From a virus, in IMG/VR virus record IMGVR_UViG_3300030090_002389, positions 1 through 20,604 of that record: a stretch of DNA of 20,604 nt, one strand, 5' to 3'. Below, piece by piece: positions 8,133 through 16,857 of this stretch. The notes below the pieces were generated by a model. That model was not told where the DNA came from. It ran no database searches and saw nothing but the letters and a program-made list of their open reading frames with translations. How positions within the stretch are numbered: position 1 is the stretch's first letter; each line of letters starts with the position of its first letter. A program made the position numbers and the translations under genes.

Positions 8133-11100
8133 ATGACGGATTCTAATTTAAACAACAATTCTTTATTGAACAATGAAGAAGAAGAGAACACTAATACTAT
8201 TGACCAAAATAATGAAGTTGTTGAAACAAATAACCAACAAACAGTAAATAATTTTGACATAAACATAGATAATCAGAATCTAGGTTTTCAAAACAAAAAC
8301 ATTTTTACAAAAAATATTTTTAAAAGCGATTTAAGTTTTATAGATTTTAATACTGAATTTAATTTAAATAATTCTATTAATAGTTTTTATATGAACGAAA
8401 GTGATACCTTTGAATTTGCAAGTGATGAATATAATTTAGGTAGAAAACTTTTTTCACAGCTAACAAACGAAGATAAGTCAGATGTAAACGACAACGAAAA
8501 ATTTATACAAATTTCAGACCCTCTTTTAAAATATCTTGGTTTTGTAAATTTCTTTGATAAATACAAAAATGATAATACACCTATAAAAACATTTAAAGAC
8601 AGACGAATAATAAATAAATTATTTAAAGAAAGTACAGGTTATCAGTTTCAAGAATTATTAAATAACGATATACCTTTAGATGTTATTGAAAGTGATGAAT
8701 TTCAAACAGGTGTTGACAGAGTAATTGATTATTACGAAAGAAACGGATATACCATAACAATTCCAGACAGACAAAACCTTACACCTTTTCAACAAACTTT
8801 GAAAGGGTTAGGTCTTGAAATTGGTGGTGGTTTAAGTCTTGATGTAGCAACAGCCAAACTATTAGGTATGGGTCCATACGGAATAATGGCTTACGTTCTT
8901 ATCAATACAACTGGTGGTGTCATTTTAAATTATGAAGCACAAGAAAAAAGATTTGGACAGGCTGGATTCTTAGGAAGAAAAGGCGAACTTAATTATGGTG
9001 AATTAATTAACTCTGGTCTTTTACAGACAATACCTTTTGGAGTAGAAGCTAAAGGTTGGAAAGGAATATTAAAATCATTTGGTTTTGGTGGAACGATAGG
9101 TGCTTATGATGTAATTTCAAGAAGTTTAATTGACGAAAAAAGATTTCCTACATTTAATGAGTTTTTAACTTCAGTTGGTTTAGGTGGTACTTTTGCCGCA
9201 ACTTTAAAAAGCGGTATGGAATTGTACTCTGGTCTTGTTACAAAATTCAAAGGTAAAAGTGTAGAAGAAATTAATGCAGCTTTATCAGATAAAGACAAAG
9301 TAGGATTAAAAGAATTTTTTGAAAATGGTTTAGTTCTTCAAAAACAATTACAACAACAACCTCAAGCTGGTAATACAGATGGTTTTGACGAGACAATAGA
9401 AGCAGTAACTATAATGATTAATAATGTAACTGACAGAAATACAGACGCAAATGGAGTTTTAAAGTTTAAGAATAAAGACGAAGAATTATTATTTAGCGAT
9501 CTTGTAGACCAAAGAAGAAAGCTAATGAAGGCTAAAGAGTTGAGTAGCCAAATAGATTCCAAGAACGAAAATAAAGTAAAAGTTAATAATAAATCTTTAG
9601 AAGACGCATCAAAGAAAGTTAATAATAAATCTTTAGAAGATACATCAAAGATAGATAATACAACAAAAGCAAATACTGCTGAAACTGGTCTAGGAAAAGA
9701 AAACGTAAGAGTTTATAAAATGCCGCCAAACTTTAAAAATAGTAAGGGTAGGTATGGTCAAGCACCTGTTGTCTTTGAATCTGATTTTGACAAAATGGCT
9801 TGGTCTTTAAGGTTTGGTAGAAAAACTAAAGCACAAAGAGATAGTGAAATCTTGGCATCATTTATTAATCAAGGTTTTACAGAAAAAGAAATTAGACAGC
9901 ATGGAGCTAAACTTCATCAAATAATAAAAAATATAGTTATAGATAAAACAGGTACAGCTCAAGCTGGTAATAACACAGCAGGTTTAACAATAAAAGTAAA
10001 AGCACAAAATCAGATTTTATCTGGCAAAACTAAACCAAATAACACTACAAAGAATAATTTTGTAATTGATGAAGACACAGGAGTAATTAAAGGTGATGGT
10101 AATTTTGTATTAGGAGGAAAAGTAAAAGCTTCAGATAGAGGTAATACTGGTATCATTACAGGTTTCAATGAATCTACAGGAGAGATTTCAGTTTTATTTA
10201 CTAATAAAAAAACAGGTGCTACGTTAACTAAAAAATTTAACCCAGACCAATTAACTTCTGTTGGCAGACGAGGTAGACCAAAGAAAGAACCTGTTATAGA
10301 TACAAAAGGAGAAACAATAAAAAGTACAAAAGATGGTAATGAAGTTATTGAACCTCTTGAAACTAAATTAAATAACAGAAATAAAAACCCACAACAGATA
10401 GCCTTTCTTGAGTCTTTGAAACCAAATCAAAGAACAATGATAAAAAAAATAGTAGCAGTTTTACAAGATGGAAATATTTTTAAAGGAAGCAAGAGTCAAG
10501 TACAAACAAAATTAGAAGGCTTGGGAATGTTTGATGAAGGAATACTTGATTTAGCTAATACAAAACAAATAAAAGAATATGCACTGATGTATTCAAAACT
10601 ATATGATCTTGTACCTTCTGACTCTTTAAACTATGCACTGGCTCAAGTTATAACTTTAGCGTCAGATAACGTAGCACTTGTAAACAAAAAATTTATGAAA
10701 GCTATTAAAGATAAAGATATTAATGCTATTAGAAAATCAATCAATGAATTGTCAGATGCTTTATTAGAAGTTGAAGAATGGTTAACACTAGGTATTCCTT
10801 TAAGAACACAGGCTGCTAGAACTGTAGCTTCATTCAACATGAAACCAGAATCAGGATTACTTGGTAAGACAGTAGATGAAGTTATTAATATGACTCCTAA
10901 TCAAAAGAAAGAGTGGGAAATGATACAGCCTGATTTAGAAAAAAGCATATCTGAAAAAATACAAATCAATTCAGCTTTCAGAGCTGATTTAAATTTAGCT
11001 GCAAACTTAGCAGAAGAAACAGGTGATTACAGCAGACTAGCAAAATTAGCTACACAAATAGATGGTACTGATGGTCAAGTAGAAAAAGTTGTAGCTATGG

Positions 11101-13478
11101 CACAAGCTGATAAGTTTAATCTTGGTAAAAAATTTAACAACCTAATGAGAACATATAACGAGATTGGAATAAATGCTTTACTGTCAGCTCCTACCACACA
11201 AGAAATCAATTTATTTTCTGGTATTGCTATGAGCTATTTAAAAGCTGCTAACTTGGCAGCAGGTTCAAGTAACCTTCCAGAGCTACAAGCTGCTATGAAA
11301 CATCTTTTTGCTTTACATGGCAACTTTAATTTTGCAAGAAAAGCGTGGAAGAGATCATGGGATATGGAAGATAACTTTATAAACCTTGGCAACGTAAAAG
11401 GTGAAGTAAGTCAAAGATATATGATTTCGTCAGACAGTAGTTTCTTTCCTTTAGTTGCCTATGACAAATTTGGAAAATTTATAAGACTACCAAGTAGATT
11501 GATGATGGCAAATGACGCATTGATTCAAGCACCAAACTTAATAGCAGCTTCTACTTACGAAGCTTTTATGGAAGGTTACGGTCTAGGTAAAAGGGGTGAT
11601 GAACTAAATGAATTTATTAAAGGTCATGTTGACGCAATTATTACTTATATATTGAATAATTCAAAAGGTGATTTACCAGATACAATAACAGAAAGAATCT
11701 TATCAAGATCAAGAGATTTTGCTAAGTCTGTTACGTTTACACAAGATATAAGAACAGAAGATTTATTTGGTAAAGCTGCTAATCAAGTTAATAAGTTAGC
11801 TGCTTCAAATCCATATATGAGATTCTTGTTTACATTCACTAAAGCACCTACGAATATTATTAAAGAAGTAAATAGATATATACCTTTAGTTAATCACCCT
11901 TGGATTAAAGAATACCCAGACGGTTCAACAGCTAATTTAAATCTTGTTAATCGTGCTGTTTTGAATGAAATGTATCACGATCTGTTAAACCCTGACCCAC
12001 TTGTTCGTAATAATGCTTTAGGTCAAATAAGAATTTCAATGGCAGTTGGCACTATGTTATTTGCTATGGCAATGAAAGATCATCTTATGCCAAACACAGG
12101 ACTTGATGACACTCCACAAGAAGTAGTCTTATCAGGTGGTGGTCCTAACTTCTTTACAAAAGAAGGTGCTGCAAAATGGAAAGCATTGAAACTAGACGGT
12201 TGGCTACCTTATGCTAGAGGTGTTTTAAAACGTGATCAAGATGGCGAGATAGTATATAAAAACGGTGAACCTGTAAGAGTTTGGCACTCTTATGAAGATT
12301 TACCAGAACCTATAGTGGGATTTGTTAGGTTAATGGTTGACTTTGCTAAAGGTTCTCCTTTTGTAAAAGAAAAAGAATATCAAGAATTTACTTGTGGTTG
12401 GGTTTGTGCATTTAGCAGAAATACTTTTAACAGAAGTTTTACTTCACAAATAGATGAAGCTATGAAATTGTTTACAGATTTACCAGATATAGGTGATGAT
12501 ATAGAGCCAGATCAAGATATAAATTATAAACAAAAAGCAATAGCAGAATTTGTAGGTAGACAGATTGCAGGTAGAACAGTTCCGTATTCTAGTTTTCTAA
12601 AGAAGCTTTGGACATTACCTAAAGACATATTAGAGATAGTTGGATTTAATGAACAAGAAGCTATACAGCTAAAAGAATCAAAAGGTGATTACAGTAAACT
12701 TAAATGGTTTATGAAAGGAGATATAAAAGTTAGAGCTGGTGACGCTGCAAGAACAGATGTACCTATTGATGACCCTAATTATAATAAGACCAGTGCAATG
12801 ATGAAGTGGTTAGAGTCTAGTTTGCAGAAGATGAATGAAACAGCAATACCTATTGATATAGGTGGTATGGTTCCTAATCAGGTAGAACATATAACAAATG
12901 ACGTAATTCTTTTACCCAATAAAGGTTTGATGCCTGATTTGTTTTCACTGGCAAAACAAAGTACGAGTAAGAATCACCCAATCTATAAAGCTTATGAATT
13001 GATAGGAAGAACATTACCACTTCCTCCTGAGATAATACGAGGTTCAAAATTTAAATTTAAGAGTGATGAATTTGTACCTAAAAAATTAAATAGTTTTGAA
13101 TATAATGTTTTAAAAGTTTTTGTTAATACTAAGACTTTAAAATTCTTTGGTAAAGATTTAAATATTAATGAAGCTATGAACGCTTATTTATCAGGTGCAT
13201 ATCTTCCTCAACATTACGAATTTAATAAATCACGAATAGAAGAGTACGGTTTGAGTTCGCCAGAAGGTAAACTAGCAGCAGAAGAAATATATCAAGTACT
13301 ATATACAATTAACAATAAATATATTACAAATGGAATACAACAATATACTTTAGAATATATGGGTGAAGAAGAATTTAATGCAAGAAGAAATGCCAAAACA
13401 AAAATCAAAGAAAATCACTTTGAAGCTTTCACCAAACAATTAGATACAATGAACTTAGGAACATTTGATAACTTCTAA
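8133..13478 (+). CDS. Giant internal virion protein, T7 gp16 position
   Basis: This is the largest gene of the window, 1781 codons against 1318 in T7 gp16, in the gp16 position directly before the fibre. T7 gp16 is ejected, opens the cell wall with an N-terminal lytic transglycosylase and helps pull in DNA. Here the first 220 residues are acidic and Asn-rich and show no transglycosylase motif. Glycine-rich hydrophobic segments follow at about 224-268 and 310-345. Residues about 526-606 (YGQAPVVFESDFDKM, then basic helix) resemble a module I associate with large virion proteins of marine phages. At 657-710 is a small beta-rich KOW/SH3-like stretch (GNTGIITGFNESTGEISVLF), followed by an AT-hook-like RRGRPKK at 712-718. 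A 12-residue tandem repeat lies at 483-506. The rest is helical up to the C-terminus. AAGG lies before ATG 8133, 2 bases after the gp15 stop. Confidence 0.85.
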   Translation: MTDSNLNNNSLLNNEEEENTNTIDQNNEVVETNNQQTVNNFDINIDNQNLGFQNKNIFTKNIFKSDLSFIDFNTEFNLNNSINSFYMNESDTFEFASDEYNLGRKLFSQLTNEDKSDVNDNEKFIQISDPLLKYLGFVNFFDKYKNDNTPIKTFKDRRIINKLFKESTGYQFQELLNNDIPLDVIESDEFQTGVDRVIDYYERNGYTITIPDRQNLTPFQQTLKGLGLEIGGGLSLDVATAKLLGMGPYGIMAYVLINTTGGVILNYEAQEKRFGQAGFLGRKGELNYGELINSGLLQTIPFGVEAKGWKGILKSFGFGGTIGAYDVISRSLIDEKRFPTFNEFLTSVGLGGTFAATLKSGMELYSGLVTKFKGKSVEEINAALSDKDKVGLKEFFENGLVLQKQLQQQPQAGNTDGFDETIEAVTIMINNVTDRNTDANGVLKFKNKDEELLFSDLVDQRRKLMKAKELSSQIDSKNENKVKVNNKSLEDASKKVNNKSLEDTSKIDNTTKANTAETGLGKENVRVYKMPPNFKNSKGRYGQAPVVFESDFDKMAWSLRFGRKTKAQRDSEILASFINQGFTEKEIRQHGAKLHQIIKNIVIDKTGTAQAGNNTAGLTIKVKAQNQILSGKTKPNNTTKNNFVIDEDTGVIKGDGNFVLGGKVKASDRGNTGIITGFNESTGEISVLFTNKKTGATLTKKFNPDQLTSVGRRGRPKKEPVIDTKGETIKSTKDGNEVIEPLETKLNNRNKNPQQIAFLESLKPNQRTMIKKIVAVLQDGNIFKGSKSQVQTKLEGLGMFDEGILDLANTKQIKEYALMYSKLYDLVPSDSLNYALAQVITLASDNVALVNKKFMKAIKDKDINAIRKSINELSDALLEVEEWLTLGIPLRTQAARTVASFNMKPESGLLGKTVDEVINMTPNQKKEWEMIQPDLEKSISEKIQINSAFRADLNLAANLAEETGDYSRLAKLATQIDGTDGQVEKVVAMAQADKFNLGKKFNNLMRTYNEIGINALLSAPTTQEINLFSGIAMSYLKAANLAAGSSNLPELQAAMKHLFALHGNFNFARKAWKRSWDMEDNFINLGNVKGEVSQRYMISSDSSFFPLVAYDKFGKFIRLPSRLMMANDALIQAPNLIAASTYEAFMEGYGLGKRGDELNEFIKGHVDAIITYILNNSKGDLPDTITERILSRSRDFAKSVTFTQDIRTEDLFGKAANQVNKLAASNPYMRFLFTFTKAPTNIIKEVNRYIPLVNHPWIKEYPDGSTANLNLVNRAVLNEMYHDLLNPDPLVRNNALGQIRISMAVGTMLFAMAMKDHLMPNTGLDDTPQEVVLSGGGPNFFTKEGAAKWKALKLDGWLPYARGVLKRDQDGEIVYKNGEPVRVWHSYEDLPEPIVGFVRLMVDFAKGSPFVKEKEYQEFTCGWVCAFSRNTFNRSFTSQIDEAMKLFTDLPDIGDDIEPDQDINYKQKAIAEFVGRQIAGRTVPYSSFLKKLWTLPKDILEIVGFNEQEAIQLKESKGDYSKLKWFMKGDIKVRAGDAARTDVPIDDPNYNKTSAMMKWLESSLQKMNETAIPIDIGGMVPNQVEHITNDVILLPNKGLMPDLFSLAKQSTSKNHPIYKAYELIGRTLPLPPEIIRGSKFKFKSDEFVPKKLNSFEYNVLKVFVNTKTLKFFGKDLNINEAMNAYLSGAYLPQHYEFNKSRIEEYGLSSPEGKLAAEEIYQVLYTINNKYITNGIQQYTLEYMGEEEFNARRNAKTKIKENHFEAFTKQLDTMNLGTFDNF
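9579..9650 (+). repeat. 36-bp in-frame tandem repeat in gp16-like gene
   Basis: The copies 9579-9614 and 9615-9650 differ at two bases. Each encodes KVNNKSLEDxSK, with x Ala or Thr, at residues 483-494 and 495-506, inside a charged, probably unstructured linker. Confidence 0.92.
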
Positions 13479-13480
13479 TC

Positions 13481-16471
13481 ATGCCTACCAATACGACAGC
13501 TACTTCACAAACTCATAACGGTAATGGCAGTACCGCTACTTTTGCTATATCATTTTCTTTCTTAGAAAATTCTGAAGTTGATGTTACTGTTGGCGGTGTT
13601 CTTAAAACACTAGGCACTCACTACAATATTAGTGGTTCGTCAGTTACTTTTACTTCTGGCAATATTCCTCCTTCTGGTACTGCTAATATAAAATTTACTA
13701 GAGATACAAATATAAGTACAAAAAGAGTTGATTTTGAAGATGGTAGCGTTTTAACAGAAACAGATTTAGATACAAACACAGATCAAATATTATTTGCTCA
13801 ACAGGAAATTACAGATAAATTAAATGGAATTGAAGAAGGAGCTACAGCAGATCAAACAAACGCAGAGATAAGGGCAGCAGTAGAAGCAGCTAGTGATAGC
13901 AACGTGTTTACTGACGAAGATCATACAAAATTAAATAATATTGAAGACAATGCAACCGCAGATCAGACGGTAACAGAAATAAAAAGTCTTATAGCTGGTA
14001 GTCCTCTTGATGCTAGTCATCTTGCGGCAAACTCAGTTGATAGTAGTGAACTAGTAGATGGTAGTGTAGATACCTCACATTTATCTGCTGATTGCGTTAC
14101 TACAGATAAAATAGCAGACAACGCAGTTACTTCAGCTAAAATAGCAAACGGTACTATACAAGCTACAGATTTAGCAACTAATGCAGTAGCTACAGATAGA
14201 CTTCAAGATGGTGCTGTTACCACAGTTAAGATAGCAGACTCTAATGTTACAACAGGAAAGATAGCAACAGATGCAGTTACAAACGCAAAGATAGCTGACG
14301 GAGCGGTAGATACAGCACAGCTAAATGACACAGCAGTTACACAAGCTAAAATACAAGATGCTGCTATTACCGAAGCTAAAATTGCATCACAACAGGTAAC
14401 AGGCTCAAGAATAGCAAACCTAGCTGTAGGTACACCACAGATAAATAATAGTGCAGTTACAACAGATAAACTTGCAAACGGTGCGGTTACAAATGCCAAA
14501 CTAGCAGATGCAGAACTACAAACTTTAGCAGGTATGCAATCAGGTACAGCTTCTAAATTAGCTGACAGTACAGCTTTGACATCTGATATAGCAGACCTTA
14601 ACCAGTTAGATGGTATGCAAAAGGCAACAACTATAACTGATGACGATACTAAGTTTCCTACTAGTGGTGCAATCGTAGATTATGTAGCTGCACAATTAGC
14701 TCCTATTGGTGGTTTAGAAGCTATTGCAAATGAAAATTCTTTTCCTAATACACAACCACAATCAGGTGTAGTTATAAGTATTGCAGATGCAGGTGGGTTA
14801 GCAGTTAGCAGTACTGGTACTGCATCTGGTCAAACAGTAGGTGGTACGACAGTAAATATATCTGGTATTGCTACAAACTTTCGTGGTTCTAGTATTTCAG
14901 CAGGTGTTAGATTACTTGTTGTTTCTACAGGTGCAGGTCAAAACTATACATACCACAAAGCAACTTTAAAAGAAGATGATCTTGTAGCTTTAAGTGGAGA
15001 TATAAATGATTTTGGAGAAAGGTATAGGGTAGGTTCTAGTTTTCCTACAACTAATAATGACTCAGGAGATTTATTCTGGCATACAGGTTTAGGTAAGTTA
15101 TATGTTTATAACGGAACTACAAGTGCATTTGAAGAAACACAAAGTATTGGTAACTTCTTTATATCTACACTTAGCCCTGCATTTGATGGCAGTACTCAAA
15201 ACTTTACCATTACAAATGCACCTACAAATGCACAACAAATATTATTAATAATAGAAGGTGTCTTACAAAAACCTAATAGTGGTACATCTACACCAACAGA
15301 AGGTTTTGCGTTAGATGGCAGTACAGTTAAACTGGCTGCTGCACCTGCGGTTGGTGCAAGTTATCACGCAGTAGTAATGGGTTCTGCTGTAAACATTGGA
15401 ACTCCAAGCGACAACACAGTAACAACAGCAATCTTACAAAACAACTCTGTTTCGTCAGCAAAAATACAAGATGATGCAGTAACAACAGCTAAGATAGCTA
15501 GTGGTGCTGTAAATACCTCTGAACTAGCAGATGGTGGTATAACTTCAGCTAAGTTAGCTACAAACTCTGTTACTACAGCTAAGATTTCAGATGGTAATGT
15601 TACTACAGCTAAGTTAGCAAATGATGCAGTAACTGGAGCTAAGATAGCTGATGATGCTATAAATTCAGAACATATAGCTGCTGGTGCATTAGATTCAGAA
15701 CATATTGCATCTGGCACTGGGTTTCAAGTAGGTAGTAATAATATTGAAAACAATGCAGTAGTTACATCTAAAATTCAAGATGGTGCAGTTACAGGAGCAA
15801 AGATTGGAAATGGTGAAATTGACGCAGATTCAAAGCTAGTTAATAATTCAATTCTTGCAGGTAAGATTGCAAATAACGCAATAGAAACAGCAAAGATACA
15901 AAATAGTGCGGTTACTAATGATAAGATTGCATCTGGTATATCTTCTTCAAAACTTACAGGAGCTTTACCTGCCATAGATGGTTCTGCCTTAACTGGTTTA
16001 TCTGGCGGTATAACAATGGCACAAAATTGGAGATTAACGTCATCTTCACAGGGCAACCAAACACCTCTGACAAATTGGGAAGCTATTGATACATACGGAG
16101 AAGGAAATGTAGGTAGTTCTATGAGTGTAAGTAATGGAGTATTTACTTATCCCACTACAGGTAGATATTTAGTTATCTTTTTCTTAGTTGGTTATTCAGA
16201 TAGTTCTAGTCAAAATGTCATGGGTTATATAGAACATACTACTAATAATTCTAATTTCAACAATGTTGCAAATGGTCTAAATGGAATATATGATTTTAGT
16301 AACTCTTATCCGTCTTGGGCGAATACAGCAACAATGTATATGTTTAATATATCTGCTACTGGACAACAAAAAACAAGATTTATATATGGTGCTGGTCAAG
16401 GTAATGAATATGTACTAGGTAGTAGTAGTACTTCTCATACAACAGTATCATTTATTAGGTTAGCTGATTAG
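13481..16471 (+). CDS. Tail fibre: T7 gp17-type N-terminus, decapeptide repeats, C1q-like tip
   Basis: This 996-residue fibre should bind the tail by its N-terminus and the host by its tip. Residues 1-113 match the T7 fibre N-terminal domain (ATFAISFSFLENSEVDV, LTETDLDTNTDQILFAQQE). Two linker repeats of the form LN-IE--ATADQT-EI lie at 114-130 and 151-167. Residues 183-342 are sixteen decapeptides with consensus DxAVTTAKIA, and further copies fill about 642-745 and 756-820. Between them, residues about 410-640 form a module (FGERYRVGSSFPTTN, SIGNFFISTLSPAFDG) that I recall from many cyanophage and pelagiphage fibres. Residues 845-996 look like a C1q/TNF-type jelly roll: NWEAIDTYGEG, VFTYPTTGRYLVIFF and the final VSFIRLAD. 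ATG is 2 bases after the gp16 stop. T7 gp17 is shorter (553) and has a different tip. Confidence 0.93.
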   Translation: MPTNTTATSQTHNGNGSTATFAISFSFLENSEVDVTVGGVLKTLGTHYNISGSSVTFTSGNIPPSGTANIKFTRDTNISTKRVDFEDGSVLTETDLDTNTDQILFAQQEITDKLNGIEEGATADQTNAEIRAAVEAASDSNVFTDEDHTKLNNIEDNATADQTVTEIKSLIAGSPLDASHLAANSVDSSELVDGSVDTSHLSADCVTTDKIADNAVTSAKIANGTIQATDLATNAVATDRLQDGAVTTVKIADSNVTTGKIATDAVTNAKIADGAVDTAQLNDTAVTQAKIQDAAITEAKIASQQVTGSRIANLAVGTPQINNSAVTTDKLANGAVTNAKLADAELQTLAGMQSGTASKLADSTALTSDIADLNQLDGMQKATTITDDDTKFPTSGAIVDYVAAQLAPIGGLEAIANENSFPNTQPQSGVVISIADAGGLAVSSTGTASGQTVGGTTVNISGIATNFRGSSISAGVRLLVVSTGAGQNYTYHKATLKEDDLVALSGDINDFGERYRVGSSFPTTNNDSGDLFWHTGLGKLYVYNGTTSAFEETQSIGNFFISTLSPAFDGSTQNFTITNAPTNAQQILLIIEGVLQKPNSGTSTPTEGFALDGSTVKLAAAPAVGASYHAVVMGSAVNIGTPSDNTVTTAILQNNSVSSAKIQDDAVTTAKIASGAVNTSELADGGITSAKLATNSVTTAKISDGNVTTAKLANDAVTGAKIADDAINSEHIAAGALDSEHIASGTGFQVGSNNIENNAVVTSKIQDGAVTGAKIGNGEIDADSKLVNNSILAGKIANNAIETAKIQNSAVTNDKIASGISSSKLTGALPAIDGSALTGLSGGITMAQNWRLTSSSQGNQTPLTNWEAIDTYGEGNVGSSMSVSNGVFTYPTTGRYLVIFFLVGYSDSSSQNVMGYIEHTTNNSNFNNVANGLNGIYDFSNSYPSWANTATMYMFNISATGQQKTRFIYGAGQGNEYVLGSSSTSHTTVSFIRLAD
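14027..14506 (+). repeat. Fibre decapeptide array, 16 units of 30 bp
   Basis: Residues 183-342 of the fibre read as sixteen uninterrupted ten-residue units with consensus DxAVTTAKIA; the Val/Ile at position 4 and the K-I/L at positions 8-9 are nearly invariant. The DNA units of 30 bases are diverged, so the array is old or under selection at protein level. Such arrays are expected to form a trimeric shaft. Confidence 0.88.
15404..15940 (+). repeat. Second fibre decapeptide array, interrupted once
   Basis: Residues about 642-745 and 756-820 carry the same ten-residue pattern, broken by a short insert (GTGFQVGSNN) near 745-754. The array leads into SSSKLTGALPAIDGSALTGL and then the C1q-like tip. 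Confidence 0.82.
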
Positions 16472-16474
16472 GAG
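16470..16474 (+). promoter_or_regulatory. Strong ribosome binding site overlapping fibre stop
   Basis: AGGAG shares bases with the TAG stop of the fibre gene and lies 6 bases before ATG 16481. Most starts in this block lack such a site, so the following small gene may be translated at its own rate. Confidence 0.7.
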
Positions 16475-16480
16475 TAAATT

Positions 16481-16855
16481 ATGGATTTAAACACAGGCAG
16501 ACCAGACCATATAGAAGATGCACTTATTAGAATGCACACTGGTTCTTGGTTCTATTGGACAGATAGCAAAAATAAAATTTTTGACAATCTTAAATTACAT
16601 AAAAAAGTTTGGAACTCAGATGGTACTGCATTAATAGATAATCCTGTTTTTCATCTTCCAACAGAAGTAGAAGTTAATAATAAACTTGCAGAATTACAAG
16701 CAGCTTGGGATTTAGAATATAATTCTTATAAATCTAAAAGAAGAGCCGAATATCCAAAATTTGAAGATCAATTTGACCAAATATATAATGAAGGAATAGA
16801 TGCTTGGAAAACATCTATCAAAGCAATCAAAGACAAATACCCAAAACCTAGTTAA
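16481..16855 (+). CDS. Small protein with phage tail assembly chaperone-type C-terminus
   Basis: The 124-residue protein ends in a stretch at 80-123 that matches the pattern of the Phage_tail_APC family: YNSYKSKRRAEYPKFEDQFD, then IYNEGIDAWK, then IKAIKDKYPKPS. The N-terminal half is aromatic-rich (GSWFYWTDSKNKIF at 21-34) and has no match that I know. Members of this family are often found next to fibre genes in marine phages of every tail type, so a role in folding or assembling a fibre is more likely here than one in a long tail, which this phage lacks. It lies between the two fibre-like genes, preceded by a good ribosome binding site, and its stop is 2 bases from the next ATG. Confidence 0.75.
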   Translation: MDLNTGRPDHIEDALIRMHTGSWFYWTDSKNKIFDNLKLHKKVWNSDGTALIDNPVFHLPTEVEVNNKLAELQAAWDLEYNSYKSKRRAEYPKFEDQFDQIYNEGIDAWKTSIKAIKDKYPKPS

Positions 16856-16857
16856 CT

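Noticed and set aside
14203-14499. Minus-strand frame of 98 codons opposite the fibre repeat array
   Set aside because: It is the shadow of the plus-strand decapeptide repeats (periodic codons leave an antisense frame open), as are those at 15364-15717 and 15775-16056.
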